This document shows positions 16,562 to 23,940 of a stretch of 26,794 bases of DNA, piece after piece. The position numbers and the translations under genes were made by a program. How positions within the stretch are numbered: the first letter of the stretch is position 1; each line of letters opens with the position of its first letter. The stretch comes from JBJGXI01 sp045635475 (lineage in GTDB: Bacteria; Bacillota; Bacilli; Bacillales; Amphibacillaceae). Below the pieces are notes generated by a model. The model did not search any database, was not told the DNA's origin, and saw nothing but the letters and a program-made list of their open reading frames with translations. The stretch is from assembly GCF_045635475.1 (NCBI RefSeq), contig NZ_JBJGXI010000062.1, positions 1-26,794 of the forward strand, in the 5' to 3' direction.

Positions 16562-17770
16562 TCACCTCCAAAATTGGCCGTTCTTTAATAAACGATGGGT
16601 GGATGATGTTAATAACGCTACACCAATTGGTAAAGCTTCCTCATTAATTTGAAAATCAGAAGTATGCAAGTGTTTGACTGAGTCATCCATGCCGCAGCCA
16701 AGGAAAAACATCGCTGCAGGTATTTTTTCAGTTATATGTCCGAAATCCTCTCCACCCATACCAAACGGTGCTTCGTAAATCGGCATACGCGAATACGTAG
16801 CTAACGCTGTCTCTTTAACCATCTCTGTTATAACAGGATCGTTATAGAGTGCAGGCTCACCTCGTTCAATATCTAGATAATACGTGCCTCCAAAGGCTTC
16901 CGCTATTTTAGCTACGCCTTCTAATTCATTGATGAGCAATTCTCTCACTTCGGTTGTATAGGATCTGATCGTTCCGTTAATTTGAACATTTTCCGGGATT
17001 ACATTACTTGTATTCCCGCTATGAAGTTCACCTACACTTATCGTACCAACATCCAAAGGATTGATTTTTCTACTAATTAAACCGTAGATTGCTTGCAGGA
17101 CATGACTTGCCATCCAAATTGGATCCGTGCCTTGATAAGGATAACCACCATGACTTCCTGTACCTTGAATATCTAATGTAAAATTATCAATATTCGCCAT
17201 ACTCGGCCCTTTATTGATTTGTAATTCTCCTGCTTTTCTCCATGGGCACATATGCAAGGCAATCGCAGCTTCCAGGTCATCTATCGCTCCTGATTGTAGC
17301 ATGTATGGTGCACCTGTTAATCCATGATCATCGGTATTCTCTTCTGCCGGTTGAAATATTAACTTGATCGTCCCTTGAATTAAACCAGCTTTATAATCTT
17401 CCGCCAGTAAGGTTGCCGCTCCAAGCAGCATAGCAGTATGGGCATCATGCCCACATGCATGCATTACTCCCTTGTTTACGGATGCATAATCCAAACCGGT
17501 TTGTTCTTCTATCGGAAGTGCATCCATATCAGCACGGACGCCAATTACTGGTCCGCTTCCACTCGAAAGTGTTGCGACAATACCATAGCCAGCAATCCCG
17601 GTTTTAATATTATAAACTTCCAACGACTCTAAAACTTGTTGCACGAAGGCACTCGTTTCCTCTTCTTGAAAGCTTAGCTCCGGGTATTTGTGAATGTGAC
17701 GACGCCAGGAAACTAATTGATCATATAATGCTTTAGACCGCATCTCCATGCTCGTTTTTTCAACTTGCAA
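16562..17770 (-). CDS. M20 family amidohydrolase / N-acyl-amino acid deacylase
   Basis: The 402-aa zinc-dependent hydrolase has the family metal-binding landmarks GVRADMDALPIEE, HACGHDAHTAMLLG, QPAEENTD and GMGGEDFG, with HTSDF near the end. It resembles N-acetyl-diaminopimelate deacetylase, hippurate hydrolase and IAA-amino acid hydrolase. Start is TTG at 17770, 7 nt after AAGGGAGG. It follows the PLP gene by 14 nt and its stop overlaps the next ribosome site. Because the operon begins with an ectoine-hydrolase homologue, I infer that it removes the acetyl group from N-acetyl-2,4-diaminobutyrate, a job done elsewhere by DoeB, an unrelated zinc enzyme. That inference rests on context. Confidence 0.88.
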   Translation of the reverse strand: MQVEKTSMEMRSKALYDQLVSWRRHIHKYPELSFQEEETSAFVQQVLESLEVYNIKTGIAGYGIVATLSSGSGPVIGVRADMDALPIEEQTGLDYASVNKGVMHACGHDAHTAMLLGAATLLAEDYKAGLIQGTIKLIFQPAEENTDDHGLTGAPYMLQSGAIDDLEAAIALHMCPWRKAGELQINKGPSMANIDNFTLDIQGTGSHGGYPYQGTDPIWMASHVLQAIYGLISRKINPLDVGTISVGELHSGNTSNVIPENVQINGTIRSYTTEVRELLINELEGVAKIAEAFGGTYYLDIERGEPALYNDPVITEMVKETALATYSRMPIYEAPFGMGGEDFGHITEKIPAAMFFLGCGMDDSVKHLHTSDFQINEEALPIGVALLTSSTHRLLKNGQFWR

Positions 17771-17784
17771 GGGATCACCTCCCT

Positions 17785-18984
17785 TTAGTTACTTACCAAG
17801 ATACTTTTTGGAAGTGAATGAAACGCCTGTTCTAAATCTTGAATTAAATCATCAATGTCTTCAATACCTGCTGAATAACGAATCAAACCTTCTGGAATAC
17901 CCATTGCCGCTCTTTCTTCCGGTGTACACTCAACGTGACTCGTTGTTCTTGAAGGACCGACAACCGTTTCAACTGAGCCTAAGTTCGCCGCTCGGTTCGC
18001 ATATTTTAGTTTTGGTAGTAAATGGCGTACCGTTTCCACTCCACCTTTAACGGAAAAGCTTAACATACCACCAAAGTTACTCATTTGTTTCTTCGCAATA
18101 TCATGCCCTGTGTGACCTTCAAGCCCTGGATAAAAAACATCTTCTACAACATCTACTGTTTGCAGGTAACGAGCAACAGCCATCGCATTATCACATTGTT
18201 TATCCACACGAAGCTTTAATGTCTTCATGCCGCGTAGTAATAAATAGGCAGCCATTGGATCTAATGTCGCGCCATTAATTTCACGATAATGATAGATTTG
18301 TTCTACAAGTTCCTTCGACCCACACACCGAACCACCTAAAGCATCCGCATGCCCGCCAAGAAATTTAGTTGCACTATGAATGACTAGATCAGCACCAAGT
18401 GCTAGTGGCTGTTGGTTCACTGGTGTAGCAAAAGTGTTATCTACAATAACCGTTGCACCAACTGCTTTTCCCGCCTTAGCCATACGCTCTAAATCGGTAA
18501 TTTTCACCGTTGGGTTTGTTGGTGTCTCAAGATATAGCACTTTACACCCTTTCGCTACTTCTTTTTCAATTGCTTCATGATCGCCAGTGTCACATAGCTC
18601 TACTTCTACTTGTTGCTTTGGTAAAAACTCTGTAAAAATTTTGTTCGTTCCGCCGTACGTATCTTTAATGGAAACAACACGATCACCTGGGTAAAGTAAT
18701 GTTCCTAATGTATTACTAATCGCTGCCATGCCTGTAGCAAAGCTCGTTGCAGCTTCTGCATTTTCTAAGATTCTTATTTTTTCTTCAAACGCTTGAACAG
18801 TTGGATTCGTATTCCGACCGTAAATGTGTCCAGGCTTTTTACCGATCGCAACATCGTACCACTCATCCATATCCTCGTACCCAAAAGATACACTGTGAAC
18901 GACAGGTACTTGTGTTGCTCCAAATGCGAGTGAATCTTTTTCTCCTGCCCAAATGGCGCGTGTTGCAAATTTTGACTCTTCCAT
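17785..18984 (-). CDS. Cys/Met-metabolism PLP-dependent enzyme (gamma-elimination/replacement family)
   Basis: The 399-aa PLP enzyme of the cystathionine gamma-synthase/gamma-lyase/methionine gamma-lyase family has YGRNTNPTVQAFEEKI (tyrosine and arginine that contact the phosphate of the neighbouring subunit), DNTFATP, the Schiff-base lysine in IHSATKFLGGHADALGG and the carboxylate-binding arginine in GLIRYSAGIED. The start is ATG 18984, 6 nt after GAGGAGG; the ATG two codons earlier lies inside the ribosome site. It sits between the M24 and M20 genes. Methionine enzymes are not nearby, so a usual transsulfuration role is not indicated. It may act on diaminobutyrate or a related gamma-substituted amino acid; this is inference. 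Confidence 0.9.
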   Translation of the reverse strand: MEESKFATRAIWAGEKDSLAFGATQVPVVHSVSFGYEDMDEWYDVAIGKKPGHIYGRNTNPTVQAFEEKIRILENAEAATSFATGMAAISNTLGTLLYPGDRVVSIKDTYGGTNKIFTEFLPKQQVEVELCDTGDHEAIEKEVAKGCKVLYLETPTNPTVKITDLERMAKAGKAVGATVIVDNTFATPVNQQPLALGADLVIHSATKFLGGHADALGGSVCGSKELVEQIYHYREINGATLDPMAAYLLLRGMKTLKLRVDKQCDNAMAVARYLQTVDVVEDVFYPGLEGHTGHDIAKKQMSNFGGMLSFSVKGGVETVRHLLPKLKYANRAANLGSVETVVGPSRTTSHVECTPEERAAMGIPEGLIRYSAGIEDIDDLIQDLEQAFHSLPKSILVSN

Positions 18985-19028
18985 AACCATCCTCCTCTAT
19001 TCGTGTGCATGTAATTGATATTCATTAC

Positions 19029-20237
19029 TTAACTTATTTTTCCACCATGTTGATTAATCGAAAAAGGATCTTTTACGATTAATTCTCTTGGGTAATTCGT
19101 AAACGTTTTACAACCTTCTTCCGTTACACGGAATGTTTCACTAATTTCAATACCGTGATCATCAAACCATAGAGCAGGAATTAGGTGAAATGTCATGTTC
19201 GGTTGTAAGACTGTTGGGTCTCCCATACGAATACTTGCCGTATGCTCTCCCCAATCAGGTGGATAATTTAATCCAACCGAATAACCGAGACGGGCTTCTT
19301 TTTCGTAGCCATGTTTCTTAATACTTTGTCTCCAAATATTTTCTATGTCACCACATGTCATACCCGGCTGTACATTAGATAGCACTTCGTTAATACCTTC
19401 TACGACAACATGTTCAATATCTTGTAATTGCTGCGTTGGCTTTCCAATCGACACGGTCCTTGCTAAAGGTACATGGTAACGCTTATAGCAACCCGCTAAC
19501 TCAACAGTCACTGCTTCGCCTTCCTTATACCTTCTTTCCGACCAAGTAATGTGGGGAGCTGATGTGTTTTCCCCGGAAGGTAATAAAGGTACAATCGCAG
19601 GATAATCACCACCATGTTCTTCTGTTCCTGTGATCATCTGATAATATATATTAGCAGCAACATCACATTCTCGATTGCCAGCACGAATGCTATCCACACC
19701 TTTATACATCGCTTGCTCGGCAATCTTTGCTGCATATCCCATGTATTCGAGTTCTTGTTCTGATTTAATCATGCGCACATAATTGACCAGTAAATCGCCG
19801 TCTTTAAACGTTGCATTTGGCAGATTACTTTGCAATCGTTGAAATGCTTTCGCTGTAAAATAATAACTATCCATTTCTACACCGATATAACGATTACCCT
19901 GACCAATCTGCCTGAGGATTTCCGCTACAAAGTCCATCGGGTGGTATACACTTGAATGAACATAATAATCCGGGTAGGCAATAATATTGTCTTCATATAT
20001 CCACGTAGTAGCCTTTGCGCCGTTAGCATCCATATAGCGTCCGATCCATATTGGCTGTGGTTCATCGATGATAATAATGAGCATCTGGTGCACATAAAAT
20101 GACCATCCATCATAACCAGTCAAATAATTCATATTTGCAGGATCTGTCACCAACAATACTTCTATCCCACTTTCAGCCATCCGCTGTTTTGTCTTTCTTA
20201 AACGATTTTGATATTCAATCATATCAAACGGTAGCAT
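19029..20237 (-). CDS. Ectoine hydrolase-like M24 protein (DoeA/EutD type)
   Basis: The 402-aa protein has a creatinase-type N-terminal domain and a pita-bread M24 C-terminal domain. It carries segments I recognise from DoeA/EutD ectoine hydrolases: NYLTGYDGWSFYVHQ, GGDYPAIVPLLPSG, GCYKRYHVPLARTV and LNYPPDWGEHTASI. The aspartates and histidine that bind two metals in methionine or proline aminopeptidases are replaced (for example VELAGCY and HVPLART), as in metal-free creatinase-like members. Ectoine hydrolase opens the ectoine ring to N-acetyl-2,4-diaminobutyrate. ATG follows GGAGGAG at 5 nt. It is the first gene of the operon, 44 nt ahead of the PLP gene. The close family could also hydrolyse another cyclic or amidine compound. 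Confidence 0.85.
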   Translation of the reverse strand: MLPFDMIEYQNRLRKTKQRMAESGIEVLLVTDPANMNYLTGYDGWSFYVHQMLIIIIDEPQPIWIGRYMDANGAKATTWIYEDNIIAYPDYYVHSSVYHPMDFVAEILRQIGQGNRYIGVEMDSYYFTAKAFQRLQSNLPNATFKDGDLLVNYVRMIKSEQELEYMGYAAKIAEQAMYKGVDSIRAGNRECDVAANIYYQMITGTEEHGGDYPAIVPLLPSGENTSAPHITWSERRYKEGEAVTVELAGCYKRYHVPLARTVSIGKPTQQLQDIEHVVVEGINEVLSNVQPGMTCGDIENIWRQSIKKHGYEKEARLGYSVGLNYPPDWGEHTASIRMGDPTVLQPNMTFHLIPALWFDDHGIEISETFRVTEEGCKTFTNYPRELIVKDPFSINQHGGKIS

Positions 20238-20320
20238 CGGATCTCCTCCTCCCTTAATAAAACTAAATAGTTAAACATCTTATTACACTCATCATATTAA
20301 AGTTGCATCATTTTCGTAAT

Positions 20321-20337
20321 GTTCAAACTGTATGAAC
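20321..20337. promoter_or_regulatory. Candidate operator upstream of the ectoine-type operon
   Basis: GTTCA-AACTGTA-TGAAC is an inverted repeat with 7-nt spacer, 84-100 nt upstream of the M24 start. It is the only clear palindrome close to the start and could bind the PucR-type regulator encoded upstream. No confident -35/-10 pair is visible. Confidence 0.35.
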
Positions 20338-20530
20338 TTTAGTAAATTTCTGTTATACAACTTTTTCACAGTTCTGCTTTTGTTAAACTATGAATTTAAT
20401 TGGATCTGGAAATGCGGTTAAAATGTTAGATTGGGAGAGTTGGGTGTTTTGGGGGGTGCAGGGAAGAAATCGTGGAAATGCCGAGGGGTGAACTTTTATG
20501 AAGCAACTTAGTAAGGGCGGCGGTAGTTGA

Positions 20531-20709
20531 GGGGACACAGCAGCGCTTATTTCGCCTAGATATCAAGTTTTGATGATTTGCCGGACACCACAGCCCTTAT
20601 TAACTAATAAATAGCCACTGTGATAACAATATCGCTGAATTAAGCGCGCTGGTGTCCCCACAATACTTATAATACCTCTTTTGTCACAAATAAGAGCACT
20701 GATGACCGC
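20531..20709. repeat. Four-copy array of a ~22-bp GGACAC...CTTATT repeat
   Basis: Copies: 20531-20552 (+), 20581-20602 (+), 20638-20659 (-) and 20689-20709 (-). Pattern: GG(A/T)CA(C/T), then CAGC-like, then CTTA(A/T)T. Copies 1 and 3 both begin GGGGACAC when read 5' to 3'. Two copies face right and two face left, so the block can fold into a large cruciform. It lies between the PucR terminator and the M24 promoter region (594-bp gap 20238-20831). Confidence 0.6.
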
Positions 20710-20793
20710 ACAAGAATTGCCTTCGATCTTTTAGTGTCCGTTGTAAATGTTTGCACTGCCTAACCCATCGCATGATATCTACATGAATCCACC

Positions 20794-20820
20794 AAAAAGA
20801 CACCTAGATTAATAGGTGCC
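20794..20820 (-). terminator. Rho-independent terminator of the pucR-like gene
   Basis: The minus strand reads GGCACCTA-TTAATC-TAGGTGTC then TTTTT: an 8-bp stem with one G-T pair, 11 nt past the stop of the regulator. It separates the regulator from the downstream operon. Confidence 0.88.
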
Positions 20821-20831
20821 TATTACGAATA

Positions 20832-22505
20832 TCAATTCATTTTTTTAAGCATCCACAGCCTTACACTGAGCTCTAATAAAAATAGATCATCAGAATCAAC
20901 CAACGACAATTGGGTCAACGACTCGATATTACGCAAGCGATGGAGCAACGATTGTCGATGCAAATTTAACGCTCTTGCCGCTTGGCTTACGTTTCCTTTA
21001 TATTTGTTATACACAAGAAATGTATACAACAAATCAGTCTGCCTTTTATTATCATAATCCAAAACCGGTTGAATCGTATCCTTTACGATTTCTGCTATCT
21101 CCTCATCGTGTGACAAGGCCATTAATAATCGGTTGATTTTTGTATCACTAAACGATGTTCTTTCGCCAGGACCGTGTTGCTTCATCCCTATATCCAAAGC
21201 TGATTCTGCCTCTTCAAAGCTTTTATAAAAAGCAAAATGTCCATCTTTATGAATGGCAATTCCCCATGACAAGATAATCTCTGTTACTAGCTCGCTTAAG
21301 CGCCGCTCGATAATATCTAAAAATTGGTTGGCAGTCTCCATATACGGATGATTGTCTGCCTCTAAATAGATAATAACTTTGCCATCATCAAACGTTGTCA
21401 TTGTTCTCCTGTCTAACACATTTCCGGCATAGGTGATTTCTTTTTGAATATAATAATTCATGCTTTGCAGAGAGGAATTAACAGGATTATCATTTTGATT
21501 ACGTTTCGTACTTTGCTTTAAATGAATGTAGCCAACAATGCAAATATATGGCCTCATCAGATCATATCCAAGTAGTTCTGCTTTTGATATAACTTGACCA
21601 GTAACTTCTCCATGATTTTTTGCCAAGTTTAATACAAAGTTATCTTTCAGCCTTATTTCCGTTAGTTCAACTGCATCTTCCTTCACAAAGTAAAGCGCAA
21701 ATGCTGTCAGCGCATGCTCTAAAACGTTCATGACAAACCATGTTAAGTGGTCTCTATTCTTTGGTTGAAATAATAAATATCCTTGTGCTTTATGATTATT
21801 TAAGATCGGAAGTTGGAAGCATACTTGCTGCTCTACTACGTATTCCTCAAGATGATGATAGATAGGATGTTCACTTAATGGAATGTCTGAAGAGGGTATT
21901 TGTTGGATTTCGCCTTTTTGTTCCCCACAAAATACACCTAGTAAATGAAGATCAAAGTGCTGGTTTGCTCGGACTTGACGCTGCCCATTCGTAACTGCCA
22001 CCGGCATCTTTGTGTGGTTATATAGCGCGTCAGTAATATCCAATAATTCTTTATTTTGCAGGACACAATTAATCAGTTCCTGTCTCACTGTTTCCGCTAA
22101 TTGACGTTCTTCTTGCTTATCCTCCGAAATCTCGCGCATGATAGAATGAATAATATCACCAAACCGTATTTCCCAAGGAATATCAATGATAATAAATTCA
22201 TGAAGCGCTGCTAATTGTAAAACCCGATCTGGGATATCGAATATATACCTTCCTGTTGCAAACGCTAATACAGATGCACCAGATTGGATCACATCTTTTA
22301 CAAACTCCTCTATCAAAACGGGATCATCTTCACAGCCAATACCTGTACTCAATACAAATTCATTTTTTCGCACAAAATTTTCAACTGGTACTTCAATGAC
22401 AGATATCCATTCTATTGATTTCTCATGCAGAAGCTGTTTTCCAGTTTTGACTTTTGAAGTTTCCATTACAGGTAATTTAATCACATCTTCTACGGTTATA
22501 CCCAT
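20832..22505 (-). CDS. PucR family transcriptional regulator
   Basis: The 557-aa regulator has the PucR N-terminal ligand-sensing domain (VEDVIKLPVMETSKVKTGK; then WISVIEVPVENFVRKNEFVLSTG, cited here by its pattern), a GGDEF-like middle region and a C-terminal helix-turn-helix (GNVSQAARALNLHRQSLLHR). Family members sense purine or amino-acid type nutrients and switch catabolic operons. ATG follows GAGGTGAAGACTT. It is monocistronic with its own terminator and points toward the ectoine-type operon, so I infer that it controls that operon, probably as activator. Its inducer could be ectoine, N-acetyl-diaminobutyrate or diaminobutyrate. Confidence 0.9.
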   Translation of the reverse strand: MGITVEDVIKLPVMETSKVKTGKQLLHEKSIEWISVIEVPVENFVRKNEFVLSTGIGCEDDPVLIEEFVKDVIQSGASVLAFATGRYIFDIPDRVLQLAALHEFIIIDIPWEIRFGDIIHSIMREISEDKQEERQLAETVRQELINCVLQNKELLDITDALYNHTKMPVAVTNGQRQVRANQHFDLHLLGVFCGEQKGEIQQIPSSDIPLSEHPIYHHLEEYVVEQQVCFQLPILNNHKAQGYLLFQPKNRDHLTWFVMNVLEHALTAFALYFVKEDAVELTEIRLKDNFVLNLAKNHGEVTGQVISKAELLGYDLMRPYICIVGYIHLKQSTKRNQNDNPVNSSLQSMNYYIQKEITYAGNVLDRRTMTTFDDGKVIIYLEADNHPYMETANQFLDIIERRLSELVTEIILSWGIAIHKDGHFAFYKSFEEAESALDIGMKQHGPGERTSFSDTKINRLLMALSHDEEIAEIVKDTIQPVLDYDNKRQTDLLYTFLVYNKYKGNVSQAARALNLHRQSLLHRLRNIESLTQLSLVDSDDLFLLELSVRLWMLKKMN

Positions 22506-22676
22506 AAGTCTTCACCTCAAATCAGTCTTGATGGAACAATCACAATAAAGCCGTACCTTCCATCATAAAATCAAAATAATTACCGATATGAGAATATAAG
22601 CCTAATTTCATTTAAACGAATATTCTGTTATTTTAATTGTCTCACGTGCTTCATAATATTTCAATAGAATAATATT

Positions 22677-23003
22677 TTAATCCTTTTGTACACCAAACCT
22701 TGCGTTTATTTCACCTCGCATTAACTCTCTGCGGATTTTGCGTTCATCTTGCGTACGCTTTTTCTTCAACATTTCTTGTCTTATTTCAAATGTTTGTACG
22801 CCTTCTTCCCGCTTATTCGCAATCTCAATTAACTGTTCAACATCTGCAAAAGAGTACTTTCGATTACCTTTCGGAGATCTTTCAGGGAAAATTAATTTCC
22901 TTTCTTCATAATAACGAATTTGTCTTTCTGTTAACCCTGTAAGCTCGCTAACTACACCGATTGTTATAACCTTTCTTTCCTTATATGAATATTTATTAGT
23001 CAT
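22677..23003 (-). CDS. tnrA: Nitrogen-responsive MerR-family regulator TnrA
   Basis: The 108-aa protein closely matches B. subtilis TnrA: SYKERKVITIGVVSELTG (N-terminal helix-turn-helix), RQIRYYEERKLIFPERS, KYSFADVEQLIEIANKRE and a C-terminal tail (GEINARFG) resembling the part that contacts feedback-inhibited glutamine synthetase. TnrA activates or represses nitrogen genes when nitrogen is scarce. GlnR, the paralogue, is usually longer at its C-terminus. I choose ATG 23003, 5 nt after GGTGGTGA; the longer frame begins with three GTG codons within that ribosome site. It is divergent from two small genes, with TnrA-type boxes between. Confidence 0.9.
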   Translation of the reverse strand: MTNKYSYKERKVITIGVVSELTGLTERQIRYYEERKLIFPERSPKGNRKYSFADVEQLIEIANKREEGVQTFEIRQEMLKKKRTQDERKIRRELMRGEINARFGVQKD

Positions 23004-23086
23004 GTTTCTCACCACCACAGTTTTAATGTTTTAAACATATTCATATTATTCATTATACATGTAGTACTGCTAACAAAGTATGATTG

Positions 23087-23103
23087 TGTAAGAAAACCTA
23101 ACA
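23087..23103. promoter_or_regulatory. TnrA/GlnR box 1
   Basis: TGTAAGAAAACCTAACA fits TGTNA-N7-TNACA exactly and the full 17-bp consensus TGTNANAWWWTMTNACA with one mismatch. It is 84 nt upstream of tnrA, where autoregulation would act, and 111 nt upstream of the divergent small gene. Confidence 0.75.
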
Positions 23104-23132
23104 ACAATTATCTGACATAATGAAAAATAGTT

Positions 23133-23149
23133 TGTTAATAATCCTAACA
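23133..23149. promoter_or_regulatory. TnrA/GlnR box 2
   Basis: TGTTAATAATCCTAACA fits TGTNA-N7-TNACA with two mismatches to the full consensus. It is 65-81 nt upstream of the small gene at 23214, close to a normal activator position for that gene. The presence of two boxes in one divergent region supports joint control. Confidence 0.65.
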
Positions 23150-23213
23150 TAAGAGATGCAATTATTCGGATGTTTTTTTACAATAAGGCTATCGAGAAAG
23201 GAGCGGACACCAT

Positions 23214-23396
23214 ATGGGTCATTTACGCACGGCCGTAGAAAGACAAAGAAACCTTCTTATTCGTAGATTAATTCAATCCGGGGCTACAGACTACTCAGAT
23301 GCTGAATTATATAACAAAACAATTACTGAATTAGTAGAAGAGTATCAAAAGATTCAGGCTAATGATATAGAGAAAGAAAACATGGAAGTTGGATGA
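23214..23396 (+). CDS. FbpA-like small protein divergent from tnrA
   Basis: A 60-aa charged protein with TAVERQRNLLIRRLIQSG and KTITELVEEYQK, paralogous to the product at 13841-13999. It resembles the Fur-regulated basic protein A family from memory. ATG follows AAAGGAG at 10 nt. In B. subtilis two small genes, ykzB and ykoL, also lie divergent from tnrA and depend on TnrA; here two small genes occupy the same place, with TnrA boxes in front, so they are positional counterparts, although I cannot confirm homology. It is probably co-transcribed with the next small gene (24 nt). Likely function: regulatory adaptor; unknown. Confidence 0.75.
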   Translation: MGHLRTAVERQRNLLIRRLIQSGATDYSDAELYNKTITELVEEYQKIQANDIEKENMEVG

Positions 23397-23420
23397 ATGG
23401 CTTAGAAGGGAGCTATTATA

Positions 23421-23570
23421 GTGGAACAAGTCTTAGATAAAGAGGCATTTGAATTGGCCAAGAAAATAGTCGAGTTAGACGTGGAGCGTGATCAAATCTG
23501 GGAAAACTTAGCCGCACGCGCAGGTGACAAGGCATTTGAATTGTTGAGGTATGTGCAAAATAGTTATTAA
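23421..23570 (+). CDS. Small hypothetical acidic protein in the tnrA-divergent operon
   Basis: A 49-aa frame with GTG start, 7 nt after AAGGGAG. The product, (M)EQVLDKEAFELAKKIVEL followed by DVERDQIWENLAARAGDKAF, is strongly charged and predicted helical, without cysteines or membrane segments. Codon use and the good ribosome site support it as real. It is 24 nt after the FbpA-like gene, so the two form a small operon behind the TnrA boxes. I do not recognise a characterised family. A short hairpin AATAATGA-AGTAG-TCATTATT follows the stop. Confidence 0.7.
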   Translation: MEQVLDKEAFELAKKIVELDVERDQIWENLAARAGDKAFELLRYVQNSY

Positions 23571-23584
23571 CTAATAATGAAGTA

Positions 23585-23687
23585 GTCATTATTCTGATTT
23601 CCAACTTTAACCACCTATAGTCGGATTAGATCGTCTTCGAACTATATAAGAGTGCAGATAGCTGTATAAGATAATTATGCAATTAAC
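23585..23687 (-). repeat. MITE-like element, degenerate copy
   Basis: In reverse orientation this stretch matches the element at 26525-26637: CCTATAGTCGGATTA, CGAACTATAT, GCAGATAGCTGTATAAG and ATAATTATG-x-AATT-x-AC are shared in order. The left arm has lost about 9 bp and the inner stem no longer pairs well. It lies just after the small two-gene operon. Confidence 0.65.
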
Positions 23688-23690
23688 TGG

Positions 23691-23733
23691 AAGGTTCACT
23701 TTTTCTTTATTATAGAAGAATGTGAACCTTTTT
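23691..23733 (+). terminator. Strong hairpin terminator after the small operon
   Basis: AAGGTTCAC (23691-23699) pairs with GTGAACCTT (23722-23730), with an inner TTCTT/AGAAGAA pairing, followed by TTTGC. It probably ends the tnrA-divergent transcript ahead of the phosphoesterase gene. Confidence 0.75.
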
Positions 23734-23940
23734 GCTTGCTATGTAAGGTTACCCACAGTCATTTTGGCGGAGTTAAGTCAGGTAACAATGGAGCTGCAAG
23801 AAATAAAACCACTGACCTCCACCCTGTCAATATAGCGTTCTCCCAGCTGAGGAAATTCCTCTTGCCATAACCATGCATACACACCCTTTTAAAAGAATAG
23901 GATAAACAAATCCGTCTTCTAGAGAGTGTGGTGAATTAGC

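Noticed and set aside
17785..18984. PLP gene as ordinary metI/metC methionine-biosynthesis gene
   Set aside because: No methionine genes or S-box/T-box leader are nearby, and the gene lies within a catabolic operon. The alternative is kept as a possibility in the findings.
23416..23604. 62-codon frame on the minus strand
   Set aside because: It overlaps the opposite-strand small gene, which has a better ribosome site and operon position.
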